Shown one piece after another: positions 1 to 8,615 of a DNA stretch of 64,000 nt. The position numbers and the translations under genes are program-made. The DNA is from Acidobacteriaceae bacterium dw_441 (lineage in GTDB: Bacteria > Acidobacteriota > Terriglobia > Terriglobales > Acidobacteriaceae), in assembly GCA_018449715.1 (NCBI GenBank), contig JAAVVA010000006.1, forward strand, positions 1 to 64,000. The letters run 5' to 3'. The first letter of the stretch is position 1. Each line of letters opens with the position of its first letter. The notes below the pieces were generated by a model that worked only from the letters and a program-made list of their open reading frames with translations, was not told the origin of the DNA and did not search any database.

Positions 1-63
1 TCTCCGTCTTGTATGTTGGCCGGCGTATCGCCGGATGTTTCACGTCAAACTTCCAAAACCGTC

Positions 64-381
64 TCAGTAATACGCGTACAGCCGGAAGAACTTCTGCCTG
101 AGCTCCGGAGCAACCCGCTCCAGGCTGGCCAGATACAACTCACGAATCTGCCCCTGGTCGCCGTCCGGGATGCTGGCATAGGCTGCTGCCGTCTGCTTCC
201 CCAGAAGCCCCTTCTTCAGGACATCTTCAAAATCACGGATACGAACTCCCTGGCGATCCAGCGAACGAAGGAAGTCGGCAACCTTACCAGTCGAGAATGC
301 CGAATCGATCGCTGTCTTCACCGCGCCGAACGCCACGGGATCGGCGATCGGAAGTACCGGCTGTTCTTTCAACGTGCTCAA
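64..381 (-). CDS. hypothetical protein
   Basis: Protein of about 105 residues that I do not recognise. It has no signal peptide or membrane segment, looks largely helical, and ends in an aromatic tail (RLYAYY). The start is a TTG: an AGGAGAG Shine-Dalgarno lies about 6 bases before the TTG at 381, and a second TTG at 384 is closer than ideal. It lies 3' of tRNA-Gly on the same strand, about 30 bases from the mature tRNA end, with a short T-run between them. It could therefore be read through from the tRNA cluster or use its own promoter. No function can be assigned. Confidence 0.6.
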   Translation of the reverse strand: MSTLKEQPVLPIADPVAFGAVKTAIDSAFSTGKVADFLRSLDRQGVRIRDFEDVLKKGLLGKQTAAAYASIPDGDQGQIRELYLASLERVAPELRQKFFRLYAYY

Positions 382-412
382 CAAACTCTCCTGCGGCGCA
401 CCTAAAAAACTC

Positions 413-487
413 TGGAGCGGGAGACGGGAATCGAACCCGCGACCAACAGCTTGGAAGGCTGTGACTCTACCACTGAGTTACTCCCGC
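413..487 (-). tRNA. tRNA-Gly(TCC)
   Basis: On the minus strand the sequence folds as a cloverleaf. The acceptor GCGGGAG pairs with CTCCCGC, the D-arm contains AGTGGTAGAGT, the anticodon loop CTTCCAA carries TCC, and the T-arm is GTTCGATTC. The CCA end is encoded. A T6 run follows on the minus strand (about 402-408) and may end the cluster transcript. It reads GGA and other glycine codons. Confidence 0.95.
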
Positions 488-525
488 TCGACCGAAGCCT
501 CCCAAAAGGGAGGCCGCGGAAAACC

Positions 526-600
<75 letters not shown>

Positions 601-625
601 CTTACAACAACCAAACTCTTCTATC

Positions 626-799
626 CTATCGCGAACGAAGACGTCCGAGCGTTACACGAAAGGCAAAAAATCCAAGAAGCAGCAGGGTGACGGAACGAAA
701 CTTGCCGGGCTCTATCGTCTGCCAGGCTAGAATCGCCAGAACCCCGAGCACGGCCAGCGCAACTACCATTCTTCCGTCGCCAGCGGGGCCGAAGTCCAC
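626..799 (-). CDS. small membrane protein inside the tRNA cluster
   Basis: A short reading frame of 57 codons starting at GTG, with AGGGGA about 6 bases upstream; an internal ATG at 769 would give 47 residues. The product shows two hydrophobic helices, VALAVLGVLAILAW and SVTLLLLGFFAF, split by a short polar turn (QTIEPGKFR) and followed by a basic tail (TLGRLRSR). That is a plausible two-helix inner-membrane hairpin with the positive end inside. It sits between tRNA-Tyr and tRNA-Thr(GGT), in the same direction. Length, RBS and hydrophobic pattern favour a gene, but I recognise no family. Confidence 0.5.
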   Translation of the reverse strand: MDFGPAGDGRMVVALAVLGVLAILAWQTIEPGKFRSVTLLLLGFFAFRVTLGRLRSR

Positions 800-855
800 T
801 TGCACTCCCCTGTCTTCCTACAACCAAACTACTACTGCAACTACTTGAAACTTAG

Positions 856-942
856 TGGTGCACAGGGGAGGATTCGAACCTCCGTAGCGCGTTGCGCGGC
901 AGATTTACAGTCTGCTGCCATTAACCACTCGGCCACCTGTGC
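856..942 (-). tRNA. tRNA-Tyr(GTA)
   Basis: Class II tRNA of 87 bases with a long variable arm. The acceptor GCACAGG pairs with CCTGTGC, followed by ACCA. The anticodon loop CTGTAAA carries GTA (tyrosine), and the T-arm is GGAGGTTCGAATCCTCC. About 255 bases separate it from the next tRNA, the only wide gap in the cluster. Confidence 0.95.
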
Positions 943-1114
943 ACATCTTTGTCCAACCTTGCCCACACAGCACCTTCAACCCATCAGAATCCCACCGTTC
1001 GATCAACTCCCGATCGAGCGGGTTCAACTTCTGAAGGAGTCTCCGGAGGTTCTGCATGGCCAGAACGGCCCGACAGTACAACCAAATCCAAACTCTTCAC
1101 GGCTGAGAGGAAAC

Positions 1115-1190
1115 TGGAGCTGGCGAAGGGACTTGAACCCCCGACCCTCTGATTACAAATCAGATGCTCTACCAGCTGAGCTACGCCAGC
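1115..1190 (-). tRNA. tRNA-Thr(TGT)
   Basis: Minus-strand cloverleaf with acceptor GCTGGCG/CGCCAGC, anticodon loop TTTGTAA (anticodon TGT, threonine), T-loop TTCAAGT and encoded CCA. It is the first tRNA of the cluster. The order Thr-Tyr-(Gly/Thr) is the one found upstream of an elongation factor Tu gene in many bacteria. No tuf gene is visible before the window edge. Confidence 0.95.
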
Positions 1191-1272
1191 CCAAACAGCC
1201 TTGTCCTGCCCCCTGTAGGCACCGTCTGGCTGACGCACAGTCGTGCCGTGCGCAGAGTGCGCCGCAGAAACA

Positions 1273-1301
1273 ACTCTAACACGACAGACCTGCCATCGCA
1301 A
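1273..1301 (-). promoter_or_regulatory. candidate promoter of the tRNA cluster
   Basis: On the minus strand TTGCGA and TAGAGT are spaced by 17 bases, each matching the sigma-70 hexamers at 4 of 6 positions. They lie about 80 bases before tRNA-Thr(TGT), in the gap between the HAD gene and the tRNAs. This is a by-eye match only. Confidence 0.3.
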
Positions 1302-1366
1302 CGACCGCAGAGACGAGGGTTTAGCGGTTTCCCACAGAGCTCGTCCCGCCATCCGTTACCGGCGTG

Positions 1367-1960
1367 CTATCGACGTTCCCAGGGGGCCGCGACCTTCACC
1401 GAAGCCATGCCAGCCGCCGTCGCCGCGTCGATTCCAAGCTGCGCGTCCTCGAAGACGAGGCAGTGCTCGGGAGCGACGCCAAGCCGTTCGGCTGCCAGGA
1501 GGAACGGCTCCGGATGGGGCTTGCCGCGCTGATAATCTCCGGCGCAGACCAGCGTCTCGAAGCGGTCGAGAAGGTTCAGCGTGTTCAGCGACGCCCGCAC
1601 GGACTCGTGCGTACTTCCCGAGACGACCGCGAAGGGAATCTCGCCGTGGCGCGCGTGGATGTGCTCCACGACCTCGGGAATGGGCTGCATCTTCGGCAGG
1701 TTGGAGTAGAACAGCTCTTCCTTCCGCTTCTGGATGACCTCGACCGGCATGGCGAGGCCGTCACGATGGTTGAGCGCGGAGATAATCTCAACGACGGGCC
1801 TTCCGCCCCACTCGTAGAACAACTCTTCGCTGAAATCGCATCCCCACTCCGAAAGCACGCTGCTCCAGGCGACGTAGTGCAGCGGCATTGAATCGGCAAT
1901 GGTTCCGTCACAGTCGAACAGATAAGCCTTGAAATCCCCTTCGGGAAGCTTCAACTTCAT
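1367..1960 (-). CDS. HAD-family phosphatase (YqaB / beta-phosphoglucomutase type)
   Basis: Haloacid-dehalogenase-fold hydrolase of about 197 residues, the usual size. Motif I is FDCDGTIADS, carrying the nucleophile Asp and acid/base Asp. Motif II is VVSGST, motif III lysine is in GKPHPEP, and motif IV is FEDAQLGIDAA. A four-helix cap lies between motifs I and II, so this is subfamily I. Members dephosphorylate small sugar phosphates such as fructose 1-phosphate or act as phosphoglucomutases; the substrate cannot be read here. AGGAG lies 10 bases before the ATG at 1960, whereas the upstream ATG at 1969 is too close to it. It is the gene before the tRNA cluster on the same strand. Confidence 0.85.
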   Translation of the reverse strand: MKLKLPEGDFKAYLFDCDGTIADSMPLHYVAWSSVLSEWGCDFSEELFYEWGGRPVVEIISALNHRDGLAMPVEVIQKRKEELFYSNLPKMQPIPEVVEHIHARHGEIPFAVVSGSTHESVRASLNTLNLLDRFETLVCAGDYQRGKPHPEPFLLAAERLGVAPEHCLVFEDAQLGIDAATAAGMASVKVAAPWERR

Positions 1961-2102
1961 CAAACGCATTCTCCTCGGCTTTTACGGGGTTTCCCGAAAA
2001 GCCCTGTCTCTATGATGACAGATCGCCCCCTGCCGCTTCATAAGCAGGAGACGGTTGCGTGATAGCCTGTGCTTCGTCCAACACAGCATGAAGGAGCTTC
2101 GC

Positions 2103-2948
2103 ATGTCGTCTTTTCGCGTCCACATGGCAGCCGGTTTCCTGTCTCTCAGCACCCTGCTCGGAGGAATCTCCCTTCACGCACAGGTCGCCGAACCGCCGCA
2201 GGACACGCAAGGCCCGATCACCGCCGGGCAGCCGAAGACACTGACCAACGCCTCGATCCTCCGCATGGCGGGAGCGGGGCTGAGCGACGAGCTGATCGTG
2301 CAGGCCATCGCCGCGCAGCCCGGACAGTACACCACCGACGGCGATGCCCTGGTCGATCTGAAATCGGCTGGCGTCTCCGAGCGCGTGATCACGGCGATGA
2401 TCAACAAGGGGCGCAAGCGGCTGGTTACCGAGGGAGAGAGCAACGATCCTCCTCCGCCGCCTCCTATCTCCGAGGTCAGCGAGCTTGGGGCCTACTACAA
2501 GGACCGCAGCGGCACATGGCAGCCGCTCGAAACCGAGGTCATCCACATCAAGTCCGGCGGCTGGCTCAAGTCCACGGCGACGCATGGAATCATCAAGCAG
2601 GACCGCAATGGCCGCCTCAACGGGCACGGCTCGAAGCTCACCCTGCAGGCTCCGGTCGAGATTCTCGTCTACGCCGCTCCGAGCGTCGATATTGCCGAGT
2701 ATGACTTCCTCCGCTTTCGCGTTCACTCGGACAATCGAGAGTTCCGCGCCCTGACGGGAGGCGTCTTCCACTCCACCGGAGGGGCCGACCGCGACGAGGT
2801 CGAGTTTCACCCCGAGAAGGTCGGAGCACGCACCTGGAAGTTCACCGTCGATCGCGCGGTCGGAAAGGGCGAGTACGGCGTGCTTCCTCCCGGCACCGGA
2901 AACGTGACCAACGGAGGAAAGATCTTCACCTTCGCACTGTCGGAGTAG
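2103..2948 (+). CDS. secreted hypothetical protein with small helical domain
   Basis: About 281 residues. The ATG at 2103 is preceded by AAGGAG at good spacing, and the first 24 residues form a signal peptide ending in LHAQ. The N-terminal third carries a helical module (ILRMAGAGLSDELIVQAI, then a DALVDLKSAGVSERVITAM segment) that I know as a recurrent element in exported proteins of Acidobacteriota and Bacteroidota, without a defined role. A proline run (PPPPPP) links it to a C-terminal part rich in beta strands (about residues 145-280). It is probably periplasmic or outer-membrane associated. No enzyme motif is visible. Confidence 0.75.
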   Translation: MSSFRVHMAAGFLSLSTLLGGISLHAQVAEPPQDTQGPITAGQPKTLTNASILRMAGAGLSDELIVQAIAAQPGQYTTDGDALVDLKSAGVSERVITAMINKGRKRLVTEGESNDPPPPPPISEVSELGAYYKDRSGTWQPLETEVIHIKSGGWLKSTATHGIIKQDRNGRLNGHGSKLTLQAPVEILVYAAPSVDIAEYDFLRFRVHSDNREFRALTGGVFHSTGGADRDEVEFHPEKVGARTWKFTVDRAVGKGEYGVLPPGTGNVTNGGKIFTFALSE

Positions 2949-3029
2949 GCTTCTCCCGTTGCTCTCTTTCGCAGGACAGGGTAGAAACAGACAGGATGAT
3001 GTCTGACTCCCGAGCAACCCGGCCTGCCG

Positions 3030-4028
3030 ATGCGTAAGCCCACACGATACTCCCTGCTGCTGGTCGTGGCGCTGATCGCGGCGCTCGTCATCGCGATTCT
3101 CCTTCGCAAGGCCGCGCCACCTGAGGCTGCGCGCCTCCTACCGGAGTCCGACGCCATCGTCTACGTCAACCTGAAGCCGCTGCGGCTGGCTACGCACTTC
3201 GACCGCACTCCGGTCGTGCGCGTCCCGGAGTATCAGCACTTCATCGACGCCACCGGCATCGTGCCCGAGCGCGACCTCGACGACGCAGCCTTTGCCCTGC
3301 ACCGCATGGACGATCCCAATGGCCCCAACGGCCCGGTGGGCTACTCCGAGGTCTTCGAAGGGCGCTTCGATGGAGAGAAGCTCGCTCATTATCTCGACTC
3401 CATCGCAACCGCTCGCGAGACTTACGCAGGACACACGATCTACACCGTGGCGATTCAGGACGGCGACGTGACGCGGCCTCTGCGCGTGGCCCAGCTCGGC
3501 TATGACTCCATCGCGGCGTCGAACATGCCCACAGCCGAGCAGATTCACTCCATCCTCGACCGCCATCGCTCGGCGGCTTCGCCCTTCTCCGGCTCGTCGC
3601 TGCTCTCGGAGCGCTACCGCGATGTCCCGCTGCTCTCGGCTGCGTGGGGAATCGGACACATCGGGCTTCCCTTCTCCGACCGCGGCGCGATTACTCTCTT
3701 CGGGCTTCAGCTTCCTCTGCCGGAGGACACGACCTTCGTCGCCAGCCTGCGCTATACCGGAACGTTGCGGCTGCGCGTCGAGCAGGTCTCCCCCAGCGAG
3801 CAGGAGGCCGCACAGGCGGCACAGAGACTCTCCATGATGCTCGACCTCTTCAAGTCGCTGCAGCAGATACAGCCGCGCAACCAGGAAGACACCGCGTTTC
3901 TGAAGATGATCGGTTCAATCAAGCTGGATCAGCACAAGGACCGCGCCGTGCTGACCGCGACTGTCCCGCTGGAGCTGCTGCAATCGCTCACCAGCGAGGC
4001 GACTCACACCTCTGAGCCCCCGAGGTAA
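3030..4028 (+). CDS. membrane-anchored hypothetical protein
   Basis: 332 residues with one N-terminal transmembrane segment (about residues 8-25, LLLVVALIAALVIAILL) preceded by basic residues, so the bulk faces the periplasm. The rest is soluble, with several regular strands and a final helical stretch. I do not recognise a family. It follows the previous exported protein after about 80 bases on the same strand and may share its transcript. It ends 3 bases before the convergent HD-GYP gene. No clear Shine-Dalgarno is seen before the ATG. Confidence 0.7.
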   Translation: MRKPTRYSLLLVVALIAALVIAILLRKAAPPEAARLLPESDAIVYVNLKPLRLATHFDRTPVVRVPEYQHFIDATGIVPERDLDDAAFALHRMDDPNGPNGPVGYSEVFEGRFDGEKLAHYLDSIATARETYAGHTIYTVAIQDGDVTRPLRVAQLGYDSIAASNMPTAEQIHSILDRHRSAASPFSGSSLLSERYRDVPLLSAAWGIGHIGLPFSDRGAITLFGLQLPLPEDTTFVASLRYTGTLRLRVEQVSPSEQEAAQAAQRLSMMLDLFKSLQQIQPRNQEDTAFLKMIGSIKLDQHKDRAVLTATVPLELLQSLTSEATHTSEPPR

Positions 4029-4031
4029 GCC

Positions 4032-5291
4032 CTAAGCGCAGTAGCGCGACTTTTGATCGTCCTGATCGTCCGAGGCTGCTCCCGGCTCGAAGCCCGGAAG
4101 AGGCTGCTGCTCCAGAAAAGCCTCCAGGGCGCGGACGCAGTCTGCATCGAGCTTGTGCGGAGCCAGCGACTCGAGGATCGGCAGAATCTTCTCGCGACTC
4201 AACTTCGCCCGATATGGCCTCTCCTCCGAGAGCGCGCCGTAGACATCAGCGACCGCGATAATCCGCGACTCGACCGAGAGATCGCTGGCCCTCAGGTGTT
4301 TCGGATAGCCGCTGCCATCCAGCTTCTCGTGATGCTCACCCGCGACAACCGCGATCTCGCGGAAGGGTTCGATGCGGTCGAGAATCTTCCGCGTCAGGCC
4401 CGGATGACGCTTCACGATCCTCCACTCCGAAGCGGTCAGCTCCGCCTTCTTGTCCAGAATCCGGTTCGGGATGCTCAGCTTGCCAAGATCATGCAGCAGC
4501 GCCGCCCGCCACACCAGGCGGATGCGGTCCTCGGGAAGATGCAGGTTCAATGCGATTCCGTGCGCAAGCTCCGCCACGCCCATCGAGTGCCGGAAGGTAA
4601 AGTGCGACTTTGCATCCACGATCTCGGCAAAGCCCTCGCAGATGCGGTCGATCTGTTCGTCGTCCAGGCAGTGCCTCTCGTGCGGATCCCGCTCCAGCAC
4701 CGCCGCGCGTATCTTCTCGTGACTGTCTCCTGCCATGCAATGCGTCCACAGCTCACCCCGCCGGGCGAGAGAGCGTGTTACCTCAACCAGTGCCGGATCG
4801 AACCAGAGACCGCTCAGTTCCTTCACCGTTTCAACGGCAGCCTCGGGGCTGCGGGCGATGGCAAACATATCCAGATGCTGCGCAATCGAGCAGAGCCTTG
4901 CCAGACGCGGAATACTTTCGCCATGAAGACCCTCCGGCTGCCCGGAGCCATCCCAGCGCTCTTCGATATACCGGATGGCATTCGCCGCCAACGAGCCCAT
5001 TCCCAGCTTGCTTACGATACTTGCCCCGCGGTCGGAGCGCAGGCCCACCATCGACTCATTGCCAACATCTTTGAGCAGAAGAGCGTAGTAGAGGGCGCTC
5101 TTCTCGGCGGGCGTCACCCCGGCCTCCTCCGCGATCCGCATCCCCAGCAGACAGCTTCGCAGAGCGTGTCCGTGCATCGCTCCGTCGCTCAGCTCGATGG
5201 CGAGCGAGAGGGCTGCGATGACCTCGGATAAAGAGATCGACTCTTCCGGGTCCGGCCCCTTCTTCTGGAATGACACTGACGTGTAATTCAT
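4032..5291 (-). CDS. tandem HD-GYP protein, first domain degenerate
   Basis: 419 residues. The C-terminal half (about 225-395) is a complete HD-GYP domain: His235, HD at 267-268 in LLHDLGKLSIP, HP at 296-297 and the signature HHEKLDGSGYP at 320-330. HD-GYP domains hydrolyse cyclic di-GMP (some cyclic GMP-AMP) to linear products or GMP with a di-iron centre. The N-terminal half (about 20-180) follows the same fold, but the HD pair is KD (74-75), and ERWDGSGQP (111-119) replaces the GYP signature. That copy should not bind metal and may serve as a sensor or dimerisation module. There is no membrane segment or receiver domain. A good promoter lies upstream. Confidence 0.85.
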   Translation of the reverse strand: MNYTSVSFQKKGPDPEESISLSEVIAALSLAIELSDGAMHGHALRSCLLGMRIAEEAGVTPAEKSALYYALLLKDVGNESMVGLRSDRGASIVSKLGMGSLAANAIRYIEERWDGSGQPEGLHGESIPRLARLCSIAQHLDMFAIARSPEAAVETVKELSGLWFDPALVEVTRSLARRGELWTHCMAGDSHEKIRAAVLERDPHERHCLDDEQIDRICEGFAEIVDAKSHFTFRHSMGVAELAHGIALNLHLPEDRIRLVWRAALLHDLGKLSIPNRILDKKAELTASEWRIVKRHPGLTRKILDRIEPFREIAVVAGEHHEKLDGSGYPKHLRASDLSVESRIIAVADVYGALSEERPYRAKLSREKILPILESLAPHKLDADCVRALEAFLEQQPLPGFEPGAASDDQDDQKSRYCA

Positions 5292-5383
5292 GCACCGATT
5301 CCGTTCCGCAAAGATGCTGGATAGTTTGGAATCCTTCGGGGCCCGACGCCTCCGGCAAGCCGGATCAGCAAGTTACAAGAAAA

Positions 5384-5412
5384 ATATTAAGGAACGTACA
5401 AGGAACTGTCAC
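5384..5412 (-). promoter_or_regulatory. sigma-70-like promoter for the HD-GYP gene
   Basis: On the minus strand GTGACA (5 of 6 to TTGACA) and TAATAT are separated by exactly 17 bases. Transcription would start near 5377, leaving a leader of about 85 bases before the ATG at 5291. The leader contains a CCGG-CTTG-CCGG hairpin. I could not match it to a known cyclic di-GMP riboswitch. Confidence 0.5.
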
Positions 5413-5567
5413 GACCCAAAGGTATGTATACCCTCAAGATTTAAAAGGCTTTTTCCCATAATGGAATCAAGGTGACCTATCCCCGTAACCCTCTAATACA
5501 GCCAAGGATAGGTCCCAGAATCAGGCGTAACTTCACAGGCAGCACGGTCACCTGTGCAGGGTAACTA

Positions 5568-7232
5568 CTACGGTTGCGGCCTGCGGATCACCTTCTCGGC
5601 CCCGTAGAGCGAGAGCATCGGGTGCCGCACCACGGCGCGGAACTCATAACGGCCGGAGTCCTGCAACCCCGTCAGCTCCGTCGAAAAGACTCCCGTCGTG
5701 CTGACGGTCTGCGTCGGCGCAGCCACCCACGGAGCCGTGCGCGAATTCACGTCCTCGCCCGCGATGGAGCGATACTCGAAGCCCACCTCAAGCGTCTTCG
5801 CTCCGCCCATGTCCAGCAGGTTGCCTTCGAGGTGATAGCTCGACTTGCCCTCGTCCCAACGATAGCTTCCGGTCTGCACACGCGGAGGAACCAGCGCAGC
5901 CTCGGCGTTCGTGATCTTCACCACAATCGGGTTCGGCCACTGCTTGTTGTCCTGCATGCGCTGCGAACGCATCGTGTGGATGTGCAGACCATCGCTCTCC
6001 ATGCTGAAGGTCGTCTTCGGAATCACCTTCGGGGCATACTCCAGCACCTCGCCGCTGGCTCCCAGCACGCTGACTTCGGTCTTCGCGGTCGCCTTCACGG
6101 AGTGCAGCACGATGTCATGCCACTCGCCCATCTTCCACGGCTTCTCAGGATCGACGATGGCGTATAGCGCGCTCGAATCCTTCTTCTTCGTAAACCAGAT
6201 GTCGCCCTCGTTGGTGATGATCCACGGACGCACGCTGTAGATCGCCTCGGAGTTGGTGAACATCCACAGCGCAATCTCGCGCAGGCGATCCTCCTGCTCC
6301 TGCGACAACTGGCCATCAGGCTTCGGCCCCACGTTCAGCAACAGGTTGCCACCCTTGGCGCGCGTCTCCACCAACATGCGGATCAGCTCGTGGCCCGACT
6401 TCAGATGATCGTTCTGCGGCTGGTACTGCCAGGCATCGCCCATCGTGATGCACGACTCCCACGGACCATCGAAGGGCATGCCCGGAATCGTCTGCTCGGG
6501 CGTCAGCATTGCGCCTCGGGTGATGACCGTCTCCGGCTGCAGCTTCCATGCGAGCTGGCGCAGGCTGGTGGCCTCACCGTCGAAGAAGATCACATCCACC
6601 TTGCCGTACTGCGTCAGCAGTTCGCGAAGCTGTTCGCTGTCATACTTCAACAGGCCAGGATTGCTGCTCGGCTGCACCTCTTGGATGCCGCGCTGAATCG
6701 TCTTGCCATGCTCGTGCAGCCACAGAAAATCATCGGGTGAGAAGTACAGTCCCGGCGCGATTCCCTGCTCGCTGAAAGCCTTCAGCACTTCGCCGGTGAT
6801 GTCGCGGTGGAAGGGCGTGTTCATCACGTTGAACGGAGTCGTCTTCGTGGAGTACATCCCGAAGCCCGAGTGATGCTTCGCGGTGAAGACCACGTACTTC
6901 ACCCCGGCCAGGCGAGCCAGCCGCGCCCACTCCGAGGGGTCGAACTTCGTGGGGTTGAAGGTCTTCGGAAGCTCGCTGTAGAAGCGGTTCACGTAGTCGG
7001 GCGAGGCCCCGACCAACGAGTGGCTGATGGTCACGCCAAGCTGGCCGTCCGCGCTCCAGTGCAGGAAAAGTCCGAAGCCCGCATCGCGGAACCACTCCAC
7101 GCGGTCAGCCTTGTTCAGGGAGCTGTTGAAGTCTGTATTCTCTCCGGCAATTGCCTTGCCCTGCGCTGACGCCTGCAACGCCATCGCCCCACACACTGCT
7201 CCTACCAGCAAACCACGCACGCCAAACCGCAT
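5568..7232 (-). CDS. alpha-L-fucosidase, GH29, exported
   Basis: About 554 residues from the ATG at 7232, which starts a signal peptide (MRFGVRGLLVGAV, cleavage near ASAQ); the frame is open for 28 more codons, but those look unlike a leader. The catalytic TIM barrel has the family blocks WFRDAGFGLFLHW, VKYVVFTAKHHSGF (about 111-124) and VIFFDGE, whose Asp (about 218) is the expected nucleophile. GGNLLLNVGP closes the barrel and a beta-rich C-terminal domain follows. GH29 enzymes release alpha-L-fucose from plant or microbial glycans with retention. It acts in the periplasm or outside the cell. It stands alone, with no sugar transporter or fucose pathway beside it. Confidence 0.88.
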   Translation of the reverse strand: MRFGVRGLLVGAVCGAMALQASAQGKAIAGENTDFNSSLNKADRVEWFRDAGFGLFLHWSADGQLGVTISHSLVGASPDYVNRFYSELPKTFNPTKFDPSEWARLARLAGVKYVVFTAKHHSGFGMYSTKTTPFNVMNTPFHRDITGEVLKAFSEQGIAPGLYFSPDDFLWLHEHGKTIQRGIQEVQPSSNPGLLKYDSEQLRELLTQYGKVDVIFFDGEATSLRQLAWKLQPETVITRGAMLTPEQTIPGMPFDGPWESCITMGDAWQYQPQNDHLKSGHELIRMLVETRAKGGNLLLNVGPKPDGQLSQEQEDRLREIALWMFTNSEAIYSVRPWIITNEGDIWFTKKKDSSALYAIVDPEKPWKMGEWHDIVLHSVKATAKTEVSVLGASGEVLEYAPKVIPKTTFSMESDGLHIHTMRSQRMQDNKQWPNPIVVKITNAEAALVPPRVQTGSYRWDEGKSSYHLEGNLLDMGGAKTLEVGFEYRSIAGEDVNSRTAPWVAAPTQTVSTTGVFSTELTGLQDSGRYEFRAVVRHPMLSLYGAEKVIRRPQP

Positions 7233-7395
7233 CGTAAAGACCACTCCATGCCTGAGATCATCGCCGGACACAGGGCTGCAACGCAAAGGCAGACTCACTT
7301 GTCGGCAGAACTTCACTGTACACGGTTTTCATCAGTGGCACAGAACTTTTGCTGATGCGGGATTCGTTGACCTGCAAAAATGGTCTTCTGCAAAC

Positions 7396-7425
7396 AAAAA
7401 ACAGGCCCGGCTCATGCCGGACCTG
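7396..7425 (-). terminator. Rho-independent terminator of the M23 peptidase gene
   Basis: On the minus strand CAGGTCCGGC and GCCGGGCCTG form a hairpin with one mismatch and a short ATGA loop, followed directly by TTTTTTG. It begins about 28 bases after the stop codon of the M23 gene. Confidence 0.75.
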
Positions 7426-7452
7426 CCTTCGGTTTTCCAATCTTCCTGATGT

Positions 7453-8526
7453 CTAGCGATTGATCTCCGTAGCCTTTGCAACCGGAAGAGACGGCGCAGA
7501 GGACTCGCTGCCGCCACCAAGGTCGGCCAGCGTCACCTTCAGATACTTGTGCGGATTGACCGGCGTATTGCGAATGCGAACCTCGTAATGAACATGGTTG
7601 CCGGTCACGCGTCCGCTATGCCCCACGTAGCCGATAATCTCACCGCGCGACACCGTCTGCCCCGCCATCACGGCGAAGCTCGACATATGTCCGTAGAGTG
7701 TCTCGACGCCGTGGCCGTGGTCGATCGTGACCTCACGACCGTATCCTCGCTCCATCTCAGCCGACTTCACCACGCCGTCGCCGGTTGCGCGAATCGGCGT
7801 TCCCTGCGGAGAGGAGATGTCGATTCCCTTGTGGAATTCACCTTCGCCGTTGCCCAGGACGGGGTCTTCCCTCTGTCCGAAGCTGCTGGTAATCGGCCCC
7901 ATCACCGGCCAGAGCGTCGGAACATACGAGGCAGCTCCCGCATCCAAAGAGTAACCACCAAACAGCGTCGTCGAGCCCGTGCCATAGCCGCCCAGGCGAT
8001 TGAACCCTCCCAGAGAGCGAGCTGCGGTCCCGTTCAGAGCCTGGTTGCGAAGCGAGTAAAACGCATCCAGCGACTTGTAGTAGCTGTCGTCGGTCATGCT
8101 CGCGGTCTCGGTCAGCGGAGTATTCGCAACCGCATCGGCGGCCGCTGTGCCGTGAGCCTTTGCCACCTTGCCGGTCATGCGTCCCATCGGGATGGCCAGC
8201 TTGCTCGCCGTCAGACCATAGAGAGCCGAAACCTCGCTCGCCAGAGAACCCAGTGAAGCGGCCTGCACATCCTTCTCGTGCGCCGTCTCCTCGAGCTGTG
8301 CGTAGTCCTTCTTAAGAGCATTGTGATCATTGCGCAGCTGGTTGAAGCGCGCTGTCTTGATCAGCATTCTCGAATAGGAACCAGCTAACCCGGTGATCGT
8401 AAACATGCCAATCACGGCCGCGGCGACGAAGAGGTAAGCGTAGTGCAGAGGCACCGGAACCTTGTTCAGGTTGCCATCCTCATCGCGGCTCACGAACATG
8501 ATGTAGTAGCGCTTCTTCAGCTTCAA
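7453..8526 (-). CDS. membrane-anchored M23 (LytM-type) peptidase
   Basis: 357 residues with a cytoplasmic N-terminus, one membrane helix (about 29-47), a coiled-coil stretch (about 55-100) and a linker. The C-terminal M23 domain (about 205-330) has zinc ligands His232 and Asp236 in FHKGIDIS and the HVH pair at 311-313, so it looks active. Such proteins cut peptide cross-links in peptidoglycan or, when inactive, regulate amidases. The opening KLKKRYYIMFVSRDEDGN resembles peptidoglycan hydrolases tied to cell shape and division. It diverges from thiL. Confidence 0.87.
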   Translation of the reverse strand: MKLKKRYYIMFVSRDEDGNLNKVPVPLHYAYLFVAAAVIGMFTITGLAGSYSRMLIKTARFNQLRNDHNALKKDYAQLEETAHEKDVQAASLGSLASEVSALYGLTASKLAIPMGRMTGKVAKAHGTAAADAVANTPLTETASMTDDSYYKSLDAFYSLRNQALNGTAARSLGGFNRLGGYGTGSTTLFGGYSLDAGAASYVPTLWPVMGPITSSFGQREDPVLGNGEGEFHKGIDISSPQGTPIRATGDGVVKSAEMERGYGREVTIDHGHGVETLYGHMSSFAVMAGQTVSRGEIIGYVGHSGRVTGNHVHYEVRIRNTPVNPHKYLKVTLADLGGGSESSAPSLPVAKATEINR

Positions 8527-8598
8527 TCCACGATCCGGGCTCTGGGTCTGGCCGCCTGTGACGGAGGCACGGAGAATCTGTCTGTCGAAATCAGAAGC

Positions 8599-8615
8599 AG
8601 CAAATCAAATTTGCT
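8599..8615. promoter_or_regulatory. 17-bp palindrome upstream of the M23 gene
   Basis: AGCAAAT-CAA-ATTTGCT is a perfect 7+7 inverted repeat, AT-rich against a GC-rich background, 73 bases before the M23 start and in the shared divergent region with thiL. It could be an operator for a dimeric regulator or a short mRNA hairpin. Confidence 0.35.

Noticed and set aside
5292..5383. Cyclic di-GMP riboswitch in the HD-GYP leader
   Set aside because: The GEMM core with GCAcAGGGCAAACC and GGGACGCAAAGC was sought and not found; only a simple CCGG hairpin is present.
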